This document shows, in pieces, positions 8,723-17,736 of a DNA stretch of 64,000 bases. The stretch comes from Pedobacter sp. (GTDB taxonomy: Bacteria > Bacteroidota > Bacteroidia > Sphingobacteriales > Sphingobacteriaceae). Both the position numbers and the translations under genes were made by a program. Under the pieces are notes generated by a model. That model saw nothing but the letters and a program-made list of their open reading frames with translations. It searched no databases and was not told the DNA's origin. Each line of letters begins with the position of its first letter. The first letter of the stretch is position 1. The stretch spans positions 1 through 64,000 of the forward strand of contig JAVHXV010000003.1 of the NCBI GenBank assembly GCA_031119475.1, in the 5' to 3' direction.

Positions 8723-10240
8723 TTAATTAACGGTAAATACCATCGAGTTTAACGTCGGCGTACGTCCGTCAGGCATCTGCGCCTGAACGTTTTCAATCCA
8801 CACCACCGATTTAAACGGCAATGAAGAAAGTGCTGCCCTGGCCTGTGCACTAAAGGTATCGCCCGTGCAATAGAAAGTCTGTGCATCCTGGCGAGGTCTG
8901 ATTACCACCACATTAAACTTGGTCACTCTCACTTTAATATCAAATTCAAAATTCTCCAATACCGCAGTTACCTGGTTCTCTGAAGCAATTTTATTTCCCG
9001 AAATAATACCGCCCATTTTACCCGCAAATTTGGCAACCGGATTAGGTACTTGTTTGACCCTGAACTTGTTCGAACCTAAGGGAATGGTCTTGCCCTCTGT
9101 TGTTCCAGATACATTGATCGTTACTTCCTGGCCAATTAAGCTTCCTGGTACATTGATGTTGTACTTTCCAGCACCCCCGCTCATGCTGCCACTAGAAATA
9201 CTTGCTTTTAGGCTTTCTAATGGGAAACCTGGTGCAGACACCGAAAATGGATTCGGGATGCCGGCATAAATTACATTCAGGTTGGTAGACGATACCGTTG
9301 CAGAAGGCTTGGCCACCTGATAGGTCATTTCCGGAGTAGGATATTCCTTATAATTGCCATCGGTCTGTTTAACCCTTACCACACCTTTCCATTTAAACAC
9401 ACCCACGCTGTTAGTTCCGCCAGTATAAGTACCCACACCATCCTTGATCGGAAGAGAACTTCCGTTTACCGTAATGGTTGGATTTGATTTGGTATCACTT
9501 GCGGTCAGGAATACTTCGGCTTTGTAAGGCTGTCCCTGGATCACATAACTGCTTGATGGAACGGCAACCGCGCTGAACTTATCCATGGTGATCAGGGTTT
9601 CGCTCATCTGGCCAAATAGTTTCTTGACAACTTCCGATTCGGCATTTTTTAAATCCGTTTGGATCTTGGTCAAGATCGTATTCGCAGCTGTCAATGGTGT
9701 ACCTTCTCCGAAGTTGGTTTCCTCCCAAGTCTTACCTTTAGGATCTTTCGCTTCCAACGCTGTTGCAATGGTTGCATTGCTACCCAATAAAGCCGCCAAT
9801 TTGGCGCGCGTTTCGTTGATTTTCTTTTTCAATTTTTCGCCTTCACCTTTGCCGATCATCACTTTTTGAGAAATATCGAGGTTATCCCTAAGTACAAAAT
9901 CTCCTGTTTCTTCACTGATCCCACCACCCCTTGTCTTAAAGATATCCTTTAGGCGATTGATTTCCTTATCCAGGTCATCCGCATATTGTTTGGCCAAATT
10001 TGCCTTGTCCCAAAGGGGTTTAGCGCGTTCTGGCTTATTTTTGAGCTCTGTAGCTTCGAACGAGTTAAATACCTGGTCCAAGTTTGAGCTTACATTTGTT
10101 TTTGAGGCGTCCAAGCTATCGTTGATATTCTTAAACGCATTTAAGATTGTGTCTGAAACGTTTAAGGCAAGCATCGCTAACAATACCAAATACATGATAT
10201 TGATCATCTTCTGCCTTGTCGTTTCTTTTCCTCCAGCCAT
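8723..10240 (-). CDS. gldM: gliding motility / type IX secretion motor protein GldM (PorM)
   Basis: A 505-residue protein with one N-terminal membrane helix (MINIMYLVLLAMLALNVSD, about residues 12-32) and a long periplasmic region. The helix packs with GldL to form the proton-driven inner-membrane motor, and the periplasmic domains reach the GldK/GldN ring. Features include the N-terminal RQKMINIMYLVLLAML block, a coiled-coil-like first periplasmic part (residues 40-200) and Ig-like beta domains ending in GRTPTLNSMVFTVN. It lies between gldL (44-bp gap) and gldN (8-bp gap). Confidence 0.96.
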   Translation of the reverse strand: MAGGKETTRQKMINIMYLVLLAMLALNVSDTILNAFKNINDSLDASKTNVSSNLDQVFNSFEATELKNKPERAKPLWDKANLAKQYADDLDKEINRLKDIFKTRGGGISEETGDFVLRDNLDISQKVMIGKGEGEKLKKKINETRAKLAALLGSNATIATALEAKDPKGKTWEETNFGEGTPLTAANTILTKIQTDLKNAESEVVKKLFGQMSETLITMDKFSAVAVPSSSYVIQGQPYKAEVFLTASDTKSNPTITVNGSSLPIKDGVGTYTGGTNSVGVFKWKGVVRVKQTDGNYKEYPTPEMTYQVAKPSATVSSTNLNVIYAGIPNPFSVSAPGFPLESLKASISSGSMSGGAGKYNINVPGSLIGQEVTINVSGTTEGKTIPLGSNKFRVKQVPNPVAKFAGKMGGIISGNKIASENQVTAVLENFEFDIKVRVTKFNVVVIRPRQDAQTFYCTGDTFSAQARAALSSLPFKSVVWIENVQAQMPDGRTPTLNSMVFTVN

Positions 10241-10284
10241 GTTTAATTAGATTTTTGGTTTACAATTAAATAATTTGAACCTAA

Positions 10285-11091
10285 TTAGATACGTGGTTGG
10301 TTCATGGCGGTTAACATGTTGCCGTAGATTGAGTTCAACGACGCCAAGTTTTTGGCCAATTTACCCACTTCTTCCTTAAACTGTTTCGAATCTTCCATCG
10401 ATTCGTTGAAGTTGCCCATCGTCAATGCCAAATTCTGATAGAACTTGTTCATTGATTTCAGGTGCGCACTCGAATCCTGAAGTTCCAATTCGTAAACCGC
10501 ATTAAGGGCAGATAAATTTTTAGCTAAATTATTTACTTGCTCATGGTAAGCTTTGGAATCAATATTACTTTCGCCCATTTCGGCCAATTGTGAAGTAGCT
10601 TTTTCAAAAGCGGTACTCAAATTGTCAAAACTTGCACCAGCAGATTTCACTTTGCCCGTAAATTCGTTTGTGGCTACTGCTGCATCGGTTACGTTAGAAA
10701 TGGTAGCTACCTTATCGCCAAAAGTACGCAATCCGTTGCCAAGGCTTTCGATCAGTTCCGGACCAACTTTTGCGTCTTCCAACATTTTATCAAGCGCAGC
10801 TGAAGAAGAAAAGTTACTTCCACCGCCAGTGCTTACAGGAACCGCACGGGCCCCACCTTTATAATCGTCTGCCAATTCTGGATATACCCTTTCCCAAGGC
10901 AATTCAGGCTCTGGCGGAAAAAATCCTGTTAAAAAGAATAGCAATGCCTCGATCCCCAAACCGGCTCCGATAAACCAGTTTGCCAATTCGCCACCGATAT
11001 GGAGAATTTTTGCCAATGCACCAATAATTACGATACTCGCTCCCCAAGAAATTGCTTTGTGTAACCATCCTGGTTGTGATTTTGCTGCCAT
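10285..11091 (-). CDS. gldL: gliding motility / type IX secretion motor protein GldL (PorL)
   Basis: A 268-residue inner-membrane protein with two adjacent helices near the N-terminus (about residues 14-32 and 36-58) followed by FPPEPELPWERVYPEL and a long cytoplasmic helical tail. Glu48 in the second helix (GLGIEALLFF) corresponds to the conserved charged residue thought to couple proton flow to rotation. The tail is probably a coiled coil and contains an internally repeated segment: KQFKEEVGKLAKNLASLNSIY resembles an earlier KAYHEQVNNLAKNLSALNAVY. It sits between gldK and gldM. Confidence 0.96.
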   Translation of the reverse strand: MAAKSQPGWLHKAISWGASIVIIGALAKILHIGGELANWFIGAGLGIEALLFFLTGFFPPEPELPWERVYPELADDYKGGARAVPVSTGGGSNFSSSAALDKMLEDAKVGPELIESLGNGLRTFGDKVATISNVTDAAVATNEFTGKVKSAGASFDNLSTAFEKATSQLAEMGESNIDSKAYHEQVNNLAKNLSALNAVYELELQDSSAHLKSMNKFYQNLALTMGNFNESMEDSKQFKEEVGKLAKNLASLNSIYGNMLTAMNQPRI

Positions 11092-11176
11092 AATCTTAAT
11101 TTTTTGTTCTTGTAAGTTTGTTTGTTTGAATGATTGTTTATAAAGGTAAGCGCCTTTTGAAAGCGCTAAGTGTTTT

Positions 11177-12505
11177 TTAGTTTAAAGCATTTCCAGGGAA
11201 ATCAGAAACGCAGCGGAAGCCGATATATGACCTGGCCTTATCCTGGAACTCATAGGTGCTCACTGAGTTCTGCAAAAAGAAGCCCATATCTTTCCATGAA
11301 CCTCCACGAACTACTTTTGCTCCTTTAGCGGTATTGACATAGTTCGGACTAAAATCCTGCAATAAGGCAGTGGCCGATTTGTTGTATGCCGTTACGGTCC
11401 ACTCTGCCACATTACCAGCCATGTTATACAAGCCGTAATCATTTGGCAGGTAGGCCCTTGCATCTACCGTATACAGACCACCATCATCGGTATAGTTACC
11501 ACGTCCAACCTTAAAGTTGGCCTGAAGGCAGCCTTTCGTGTTTTTGATGTATGGACCTCCCCAAGGGTATTTGGTCTGTGTACGTCCGCCACGAGCGGCA
11601 TATTCGAATTCCTGATCTGTTGGAAGCCTGTATTTCAACCTTCCATTTTCAGGGATTTTCCTGGCCGCAGCGGCATTGCGATAATATACAGTTCTCCAGT
11701 TACAGAATGCGGTAGCCTGATCCCAGGTTACGCCTACCACTGGATAACGGTCATAGGATGGGTGGTTGAAATACGAATCAACCATCGGATCATTTTGTGA
11801 ATAAGAAAAATCCAATTTCCAAACCAAGGTATCTGGATAGACACTCACCGAAGGGTGTTCATTGGCCTTGCCTGGTGTAGGGTTATCTGTATAGGTCTGA
11901 ATGAAATCCTGACGGGTCGCATTCGGGTTTTTCCTGCCCGCAGCTTCCAGATCATGATCCAGATAACTATAGGCATATCTCAATTTCCGAACATCGATCT
12001 CTGTCTTTCCAGGCAGTGCATCGTTTCCGGCATAATACATGTTCTGCAATTTTGGCCTATAGGTACTGCCCTTGCCCCATAAAGTCTTAGCGTTAACGGC
12101 TTTCCAATTGATGTTCTGAGGACCTGTTGGCGTGGTACCGGCTCCTCCGGTAGGTACTGCCTTGTATAATGTTGGCGCGCCTGATGGACCTAGGGATGTA
12201 ATGGCGATCGAATCACGGACCCAGTTTACGAACTGCCTGTATTCGGCGTTGGTAATCTCGGTCTGGTCCATATAAAATGCGGCGAATGAGGTCATCCTGC
12301 TCGGATTGCCCCTATAAAAACTCAAATCCTCATCGGTCATACCAATCAAAGTTCTGCCCGGCGGGATAAACACCATGCCCAAAGGAATGGTCTTATTTTT
12401 GAACTTTCTATTATAAGCACCCACAAGCTCCCCTTTCGGTCCGCCGCCACAGCTGGCCAGGAAAGCACAAATGGTGATTAAACTAAGAAGGTAAACTTTT
12501 CTCAT
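11177..12505 (-). CDS. gldK: gliding motility / type IX secretion lipoprotein GldK (PorK)
   Basis: A 442-residue lipoprotein: MRKVYLLSLITICAFLASC with lipobox FLASC. The remainder is a formylglycine-generating-enzyme/sulfatase-modifying-factor fold (FYMDQTEITNAEYRQFVNWV, VGVTWDQATAFCNWR, RLPTDQEFEYAARGG, NVAEWT, RGGSW). GldK uses this fold structurally, forming the outer-membrane-attached ring with GldN. It is the first gene of gldKLMN, with 243 bp upstream that should hold the operon promoter; I could not find a clean TAnnTTTG box there. Confidence 0.95.
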   Translation of the reverse strand: MRKVYLLSLITICAFLASCGGGPKGELVGAYNRKFKNKTIPLGMVFIPPGRTLIGMTDEDLSFYRGNPSRMTSFAAFYMDQTEITNAEYRQFVNWVRDSIAITSLGPSGAPTLYKAVPTGGAGTTPTGPQNINWKAVNAKTLWGKGSTYRPKLQNMYYAGNDALPGKTEIDVRKLRYAYSYLDHDLEAAGRKNPNATRQDFIQTYTDNPTPGKANEHPSVSVYPDTLVWKLDFSYSQNDPMVDSYFNHPSYDRYPVVGVTWDQATAFCNWRTVYYRNAAAARKIPENGRLKYRLPTDQEFEYAARGGRTQTKYPWGGPYIKNTKGCLQANFKVGRGNYTDDGGLYTVDARAYLPNDYGLYNMAGNVAEWTVTAYNKSATALLQDFSPNYVNTAKGAKVVRGGSWKDMGFFLQNSVSTYEFQDKARSYIGFRCVSDFPGNALN

Positions 12506-12748
12506 AAATTAATTTAGATAGGGTATTGTAATATTTTAATAGCAATTTTATTGAAAATCCTTGACATTCACAATTTTTTGCCAAATTATTGCACAAACAT
12601 TTGGGAATAAACTGATTAGCAGCACTCATCAAAACAAACCATATACTGATTAATTTTTGTTCATTCCGTTCAGTTTATCCACTATAAATCATTGTTTTTC
12701 TTCCGCTTGCTAAATTGCCTTGTCTGTAACGTAAAAAATATTGATTTA

Positions 12749-13519
12749 TTATTTATTTGACTTTTTAATGTAATTTTCAATGGCCATGATCATGGATGGT
12801 GCTTCTGGCGTTGGTGCCGCGATATCTACGATCTGTCCGGCCTCGGTTGCCGCTTTGTTCGTATTGGAGCCAAATGCCGCAATGCGGGTATTGTTCTGCT
12901 TAAAATCTGGAAAGTTGATGTAAAGCGATTGGATGCTCGACGGACTAAAGAAAGCAATTACATCATAAAACACTTCGGCCAGATCAGACAAATCGCTCAC
13001 TACCGTACGGAAAAGTACTGCAGGGGTAAAATCATATCCGTTTTTCTGCAAGAAATTCATGGTATCTTCAGTCGCCACATCCGAACACGGATAAAGGAAC
13101 TTTTCACCGGCATGCTTTTTCAGTACTTCGGCCAGGTCGGCAGCAGTCTGCTTTCCGAAAAATATCTTGCGCTTGCGGTATTGGATATATTTTTGCAGAT
13201 AGAGCGCTGTCGATTCGGAGATACAGAAATACTTCAGGTCTGCCGGCACTTCGTAACGCATCTCCTCACAGATCCTAAAAAAGTGGTCGACGGCATTGCG
13301 GCTCGTAAAAACAACCGCGGTGAAATCTGCCAGATTGATCTTATCTTTTCGAAAATCCCTTGCAGGCACACCTTCCACGTGAATAAACGATCTAAAATCG
13401 ATTTTCAGATTGTATTTTTTAGCCAGATCGAAATAAGGCGATTTCTCTGTTTCCGGTTTTGGCAAAGTGACCAATATACTTTTTACTTTGCGCAACCTAT
13501 CTTCGTTCTTTTCCTGCAT
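12749..13519 (-). CDS. hemD: uroporphyrinogen-III synthase
   Basis: A 256-residue protein from the ATG at 13519 (MQEKNEDRLRKVKSILVTLP). HemD cyclises hydroxymethylbilane to uroporphyrinogen III in heme synthesis. The HemD fold shows in SILVTLPKP, FTAVVFTSRNAVDHFF, YFCISESTALYLQKY, KFLYPCSDVATEDTMNFL, VIAFFSPSSIQSLY and IAAFGSNTNKAATEAG. The family is poorly conserved, so the call rests on the motif order. It follows the DUF4271 gene by 14 bp. Upstream in-frame codons reach 13588 but would overlap that gene. Confidence 0.88.
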   Translation of the reverse strand: MQEKNEDRLRKVKSILVTLPKPETEKSPYFDLAKKYNLKIDFRSFIHVEGVPARDFRKDKINLADFTAVVFTSRNAVDHFFRICEEMRYEVPADLKYFCISESTALYLQKYIQYRKRKIFFGKQTAADLAEVLKKHAGEKFLYPCSDVATEDTMNFLQKNGYDFTPAVLFRTVVSDLSDLAEVFYDVIAFFSPSSIQSLYINFPDFKQNNTRIAAFGSNTNKAATEAGQIVDIAAPTPEAPSMIMAIENYIKKSNK

Positions 13520-13533
13520 GTTATCAATACCGC

Positions 13534-14505
13534 TTAAAATCCTATTGCCTTGATTAATATTAATATAGGGCAAATTTCGAGGGTGCAAAAGTATAAAAAT
13601 AAATAGACTTTTGAAAACCTATAGTTAGATAAAATATTTACACCAGCCCTTATAAATTGAAAAACAAAGATGACAATCAGCAAAACAACAGCAATTGCAA
13701 TGTAGAGGGAGGCATATTTGAGCGGCGATAGGGCAAAAGCGACTACCAACGGAATAAAAAGCAGCGAGGTATTGAAATAGCTGAGGTAAAGGATCGACAC
13801 ATATTCGGTTACCGGTTTCTGCACGCTAAAAACCAGTCCGAGCAGCCTGAGCAGCAAAATCTTCAAGGCATACAGGGCGATGACCCCGATAGAGATGCTG
13901 ATGAAAAACTGAAAACCATTCTTGGCCATTTCCAACTGCTGTGATTGGGCCACCAAGTAAAAGAACATCCCGATCGTAAATCCAAACTGAACAAATAGCA
14001 GCAAAAATGGCCATGAATTAAAGAGGTTGTCTTCCTTGTTCAGGTTCCCCAAGACCCTGTTGCTAAAAAACGACTGTACAATGGCAAAAAGCTGGCGCGA
14101 AAAAATATGCTTCAGAACCGCAAATATGACCAAAAGCCCAGCAATGAGGAGGAGCACCCAGAGTTCGCCCTTGGGCAAAACCTCGCCTTTTTGATGTGGA
14201 TCGGTACTGATAGAATGTCGAAGGAAATTGTCAATCAATACCTTGAAATCTATTTTCTCATAGCCATAACCTTTACTTAAACTATCAGCAATCGCGGCAA
14301 TGGCAGCCGAATCCAAAGGCTTCAATGTTTTTGGGGTAATCGTATCGGGCAGGTTCACCACAGCAACCTGGGCAGAATCCACGGTATCGGGAAGAAAATA
14401 AATCTTTCTGAGGCTATCAATATTCAGGTGTGGATCTTGTGCCTTGGCAAAGCAGCTAAAAATGGCAATCAGCAATAAAATCGGACCTAAAGCTTTTCTA
14501 GACAT
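13534..14505 (-). CDS. DUF4271 multi-pass membrane protein
   Basis: A 323-residue protein from the ATG at 14505 (MSRKALGPILLLIAIFSCFAKAQ), which gives a normal signal peptide. A periplasmic stretch of about 90 residues is followed by seven or so hydrophobic helices and a characteristic C-terminus (YRFSKVYLFLYFCTLEICPILILIKAI). This matches the DUF4271 family, commonly next to hemD in Bacteroidota. The function is unknown; the linkage suggests co-expression with heme synthesis but not a role. An ATG at 14562 would add 19 residues ahead of the signal peptide. Confidence 0.82.
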   Translation of the reverse strand: MSRKALGPILLLIAIFSCFAKAQDPHLNIDSLRKIYFLPDTVDSAQVAVVNLPDTITPKTLKPLDSAAIAAIADSLSKGYGYEKIDFKVLIDNFLRHSISTDPHQKGEVLPKGELWVLLLIAGLLVIFAVLKHIFSRQLFAIVQSFFSNRVLGNLNKEDNLFNSWPFLLLFVQFGFTIGMFFYLVAQSQQLEMAKNGFQFFISISIGVIALYALKILLLRLLGLVFSVQKPVTEYVSILYLSYFNTSLLFIPLVVAFALSPLKYASLYIAIAVVLLIVIFVFQFIRAGVNILSNYRFSKVYLFLYFCTLEICPILILIKAIGF

Positions 14506-14800
14506 GGTTTTGATTGCTGAATGTTGTATTGTTGAATTATGGTTAGCGATGCTATTGTTCATACAAAGCTAGGTTTTATTCCTTAAACCTCCATGACAAC
14601 CCATCATTTGTGCCAATTAATGATTACGCACCGAGCAACTACGCTTTGTCGAACGGTAAAATATGCATCATTCTCCGTTCATCCTCCGTCTATTATCCGT
14701 TTGTCTTACGTTATCATAAGCCTGACTGTGGCTGTGTTATGGCCTTGCTTCATCACACAACAATTGAACAATAAAACACTGAGCTCCATCTTTATATCCC
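14506..14800. other. intergenic region between divergent genes
   Basis: About 300 bp between the DUF4271 gene (minus) and hemW (plus). I see no convincing coding frame: the 84-residue reading frame from 14593 has no family resemblance and runs into the hemW start. No long repeat array is present. The only strong signal is the -7 box at its right end. Confidence 0.5.
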
Positions 14801-14808
14801 TATCTTTG
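14801..14808 (+). promoter_or_regulatory. TATCTTTG -7 box 4 bp before hemW ATG
   Basis: TATCTTTG matches the Bacteroidota -7 consensus exactly and ends only four bases before the hemW start codon. Since transcription usually begins a few bases after this box, the mRNA would start at or beside the ATG, giving a leaderless transcript. The same box at the same 4-bp distance precedes the genes at 33477 and 35796. Confidence 0.55.
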
Positions 14809-14812
14809 CCCA

Positions 14813-15937
14813 ATGGCCGGAATTTACATCCACATTCCTTTTTGTAAGAAAGCTTGTACCTATTGCGATTTCCATTTTACGACTTCCTTCAAGTATGTAG
14901 ATGAAATGGTGGAGGCAATCTGTAGGGAAATCGTGCTCAAAAAACACCGGATTTCTTCGCCTGTGCAGAGCATCTACTTTGGTGGCGGCACACCATCCGT
15001 GGTGCCACTTAAAGGCCTGCAGCGGATATTCGACACGCTGGTTTCGAATTTTGACATCCGGCCCGATGCCGAAATTACTCTAGAGGCCAATCCAGACGAC
15101 CTTGATCAGCAACAGCTCAATGCCCTCCGCACCTTGCCCATCAACCGGTTCAGCATTGGCATCCAGTCTTTCTTTGCTGAAGACCTGCTGTGGATGAACC
15201 GTGCGCACACGGCGAGTGAAGCCGAAAGCTGTATCAAAAGAAGCCAGGACGCAGGATTTGAAAACCTGAGCATCGACCTCATCTATGGCTATCCGATCCT
15301 GACCGATGAAAAATGGCTCACCAATATCCATAAAGCCATCGCATTTGGTACGCCCCATATTTCCTCCTACTCACTTACCGTAGAACCTCGAACGGCTTTG
15401 GCACATGCCATTAGCAGCGGTAAACAGCCTGTTCCCAGCGACGAACAAAGTGCACGGCAATTTCAACTGTTGACGGAAAACCTGATCAATGCAGGTTTCG
15501 AGCATTACGAAATTTCAAACTATAGCCTACCGGGCAAATATGCCCTGCACAACACCAATTATTGGCGTGGTGTTCCGTATCTGGGCATTGGTCCGGCGGC
15601 GCATGGTTTTGATGGGCAACATCGATATATCAACATCGCCAACAACGCAAAATATCTGGGTGCCCTTGGCGAAAACAAATTGGCCGAAACCATTGAAGAG
15701 TTAAGTCTGAAAGACCGCTACAATGAGTACATCATGACTTCGCTGCGGACGATGTGGGGTACTGACCTTAAGCGGGTTAGGAATGAATTTGGCGCTGATT
15801 ACCTGCAGCAGCTACACAAGGAAAGTCTATCCTTTGTAAAAAATGGACAGTTGATCTTGGCCAATGATACGTTCTATCTTAGCGCTGAGGGCAAATTATT
15901 TGCGGATGGAATTGCAGCCAATCTTTTTGCAGATTAG
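14813..15937 (+). CDS. hemW: HemW radical SAM heme chaperone (HemN-like)
   Basis: A 374-residue radical SAM protein with the 4Fe-4S motif CxxxCxxC at Cys11, Cys15 and Cys18 (PFCKKACTYCDF), then the SAM-binding YFGGGTPS and the HemN-type C-terminal domain (HYEISNYSLPGKYALHN). HemW proteins are related to oxygen-independent coproporphyrinogen oxidase but start with CxxxCxxC without the extra cysteine of true HemN, and act as heme-transfer proteins. HemD lies just upstream on the other strand. The start at ATG 14813 gives the canonical MAGIYIHIPFC N-terminus. Confidence 0.92.
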   Translation: MAGIYIHIPFCKKACTYCDFHFTTSFKYVDEMVEAICREIVLKKHRISSPVQSIYFGGGTPSVVPLKGLQRIFDTLVSNFDIRPDAEITLEANPDDLDQQQLNALRTLPINRFSIGIQSFFAEDLLWMNRAHTASEAESCIKRSQDAGFENLSIDLIYGYPILTDEKWLTNIHKAIAFGTPHISSYSLTVEPRTALAHAISSGKQPVPSDEQSARQFQLLTENLINAGFEHYEISNYSLPGKYALHNTNYWRGVPYLGIGPAAHGFDGQHRYINIANNAKYLGALGENKLAETIEELSLKDRYNEYIMTSLRTMWGTDLKRVRNEFGADYLQQLHKESLSFVKNGQLILANDTFYLSAEGKLFADGIAANLFAD

Positions 15938-15964
15938 GACTGGAAAAATCTGAGCAATATTATG

Positions 15965-15972
15965 TAAATTTG
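15965..15972 (+). promoter_or_regulatory. TAAATTTG -7 box
   Basis: TAAATTTG fits TAnnTTTG and lies 23 bases before the ATG of the desaturase-family gene, in the short gap after hemW. It is a reasonable promoter for the desaturase-SDR pair. No obvious -33 element accompanies it. Confidence 0.4.
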
Positions 15973-15995
15973 CGCTAATCCTCTATTTACCAGTT

Positions 15996-16832
15996 ATGAC
16001 CCCAGAGAATTTTTTAAAATATATCTTAGATGTCGGGATCCGTTATTTTCTGATTGCCGGTATCGCTTTTGTAATCTTTTACATCCTCTTTCAGAAACAG
16101 TTTAGCGGCAGGCGCCTGCAGACCAAGATGGCGCAGATGAAAGACCACAAAAGAGATGTCTTTTATTCGATCATTACCATCATTATTTTTGGCGCCCTTC
16201 CTGTGATCTTTTTGGAAAACGACAAGATCAGGCCCTACACCCTGCTGTACAAAGACATTAGCGACTATGGCTGGGTCTATTTCTTTTTGGCGTTTCCGCT
16301 GATGTTGCTTATCCACGACGCGTATTTCTATTGGACCCATCGCATGATGCACCATCCCAAGTTATTTAAGCTATTTCACCTGATCCATCATAAATCTACA
16401 AGCCCGACGCCTTGGACGGCCTATTCCTTCCATCCACTGGAAGCGATTGTGGAAACGGGAATTTTTGTGGTCATCATTTTTGTGATGCCCGTGCACCAGA
16501 TCCACCTGCAGGTTTTCTTTGCCATTGTTTTTGTGTATAATGTATATGGACATTTGGGCTATGAACTGTTTTCGCAAAAATTTGCGCGTACCCGTTTCGG
16601 TAAATGGGTGAGTACCGGCACGGCGCACAACATGCACCACCAGTATTTTAAGGGCAATTATGGTCTTTATTTCTTGTTCTGGGACCGTTGGATGGGCACA
16701 TTGAGGCAGGAATACATGGACAAATACGACAAGGTGACCGCCAAAAAGGATTTTCATGAAAAGGATACCGAAAAGATTTCGACATCCAAACAATTCCCCG
16801 TTGATCCCAAGATAGCGGCGCATGAAGAATAA
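15996..16832 (+). CDS. sterol desaturase / fatty acid hydroxylase family membrane protein
   Basis: A 278-residue membrane protein of the di-iron fatty acid hydroxylase superfamily. The histidine clusters that bind the two irons are present: HDAYFYWTHRMMHH (about residues 107-120), HLIHHKS (128-134) and HNMHHQY (211-217). Four or so hydrophobic segments precede and separate them. Enzymes of the family hydroxylate or desaturate lipids using O2; the substrate cannot be told. It overlaps the following SDR gene by 11 bp, suggesting translational coupling and a shared lipid-modifying pathway. Confidence 0.9.
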   Translation: MTPENFLKYILDVGIRYFLIAGIAFVIFYILFQKQFSGRRLQTKMAQMKDHKRDVFYSIITIIIFGALPVIFLENDKIRPYTLLYKDISDYGWVYFFLAFPLMLLIHDAYFYWTHRMMHHPKLFKLFHLIHHKSTSPTPWTAYSFHPLEAIVETGIFVVIIFVMPVHQIHLQVFFAIVFVYNVYGHLGYELFSQKFARTRFGKWVSTGTAHNMHHQYFKGNYGLYFLFWDRWMGTLRQEYMDKYDKVTAKKDFHEKDTEKISTSKQFPVDPKIAAHEE

Positions 16833-17607
16833 AGTGGTCTGGATTACCGGCGCATCTTCAGGCATCGGAGAGGCCCTGGTATATGCCTACCACAGTTTAG
16901 GTGCCAGCCTCATCATTTCGTCGCGCAATGCGGATGAACTGCAAAGGGTAAAATCCAATTGCCATGGACCATTTCCGATCCATATCCTTACCTTAAATCT
17001 TGAAGACCACGACTCATTATCGGCCAAGGCCAGAACTGCCAAACTCGTCTACGGACAAATCGATATCCTGATCAACAGTGGCGGGATCAGCCAAAGAAGC
17101 CTGGCGATGGAAACCGACCTGGCGGTAGAGAAACGATTTTTTGACATTAATTTCTGGGGAACGGTGATCTTGAGCAAGGCTGTAATTTTGCAATCACTTC
17201 CAGGATCTGGCCTGAGCATCGTTGCGGTCAGCAGTTTGGTGGGCAAGTTTGGCACACGCTATCGGTCGGCCTATTCAGCCTCCAAGCATGCGCTACATGG
17301 TTATTTTGATTCTTTGCGCAGTGAGCTGGATGATCCAAATATCCACATCCTTTTGGCCTGCCCTGGATTTATCAGGACCAATGTTACGCTCAATGCACTT
17401 ACGGCCAATGGCACTGCCCAGGGAACAATGGACCATGCACAGGAAAATGGCATGGCCCCTGCAGCCTTTGCCGAAAAATTGATCAAGGCCATTCTCGCGC
17501 GCAAAGAAGAAGTCTACATCGGCGGGAAAGAAATATACGGGGTATATCTTAAAAGATTTTTTCCAAGGCTGTTTTCAAAAATCATTAGGAAAGCCAAGGT
17601 TACGTAG
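16822..17607 (+). CDS. short-chain dehydrogenase/reductase (SDR)
   Basis: A 261-residue classical SDR. It has the nucleotide-binding TGASSGIG (residues 9-16) and the active site with Ser about 137-138 and Tyr151-x3-Lys155 (YSASK). The usual NNAG motif reads NSGG. The C-terminus has a short basic tail (YLKRFFPRLFSKIIRKAK), as in membrane-associated DHRS7-type relatives. It should oxidise or reduce a hydroxyl/keto group with NAD(P). The start codon lies inside the end of the desaturase-family gene, so both are made from one mRNA. An octad repeat array begins 4 bp after its stop. Confidence 0.92.
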   Translation: MKNKVVWITGASSGIGEALVYAYHSLGASLIISSRNADELQRVKSNCHGPFPIHILTLNLEDHDSLSAKARTAKLVYGQIDILINSGGISQRSLAMETDLAVEKRFFDINFWGTVILSKAVILQSLPGSGLSIVAVSSLVGKFGTRYRSAYSASKHALHGYFDSLRSELDDPNIHILLACPGFIRTNVTLNALTANGTAQGTMDHAQENGMAPAAFAEKLIKAILARKEEVYIGGKEIYGVYLKRFFPRLFSKIIRKAKVT

Positions 17608-17610
17608 GGT

Positions 17611-17650
17611 AGTTGTTTGGTTGGTTAGTTGGTTAGTTGGTTAGTTGTTT
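17611..17650. repeat. octad array AGTTGGTT (5 units)
   Basis: Five in-phase 8-bp units of AGTTGGTT/AGTTGTTT/GGTTGGTT begin four bases after the SDR stop codon. Period 8 is unbroken. A second octad array with a different theme starts 15 bases later. Confidence 0.85.
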
Positions 17651-17664
17651 AGGCATCTGTTCAG

Positions 17665-17736
17665 ATCACCTCATCAACCCATCAGCTCACCAACTAATCA
17701 ACTCATCACCTCATCACCTCATCACCTCACCGTCTC
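17665..17736. repeat. octad array ATCANCTC (9 units)
   Basis: Nine consecutive 8-bp units in unbroken phase. Most read ATCACCTC, with variants ATCAACCC, ATCAGCTC, ACCAACTA, ATCAACTC and ACCGTCTC; a partial ATCAG follows. It fills the SDR-fasciclin gap together with the preceding AGTTGGTT array. The remaining 107 bp up to the fasciclin gene hold no other recognised element. Confidence 0.85.

Noticed and set aside
12929..13537. 202-residue plus-strand frame opposite hemD
   Set aside because: It is antisense to hemD, and the hemD frame shows the expected motif order.
14593..14847. 84-residue plus-strand reading frame before hemW
   Set aside because: It overlaps the hemW start, has no recognisable domain and would cover the hemW promoter box.
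16371..16865. 164-residue minus-strand frame under the desaturase gene
   Set aside because: It is antisense to a complete enzyme with intact metal motifs and its protein shows no family features.
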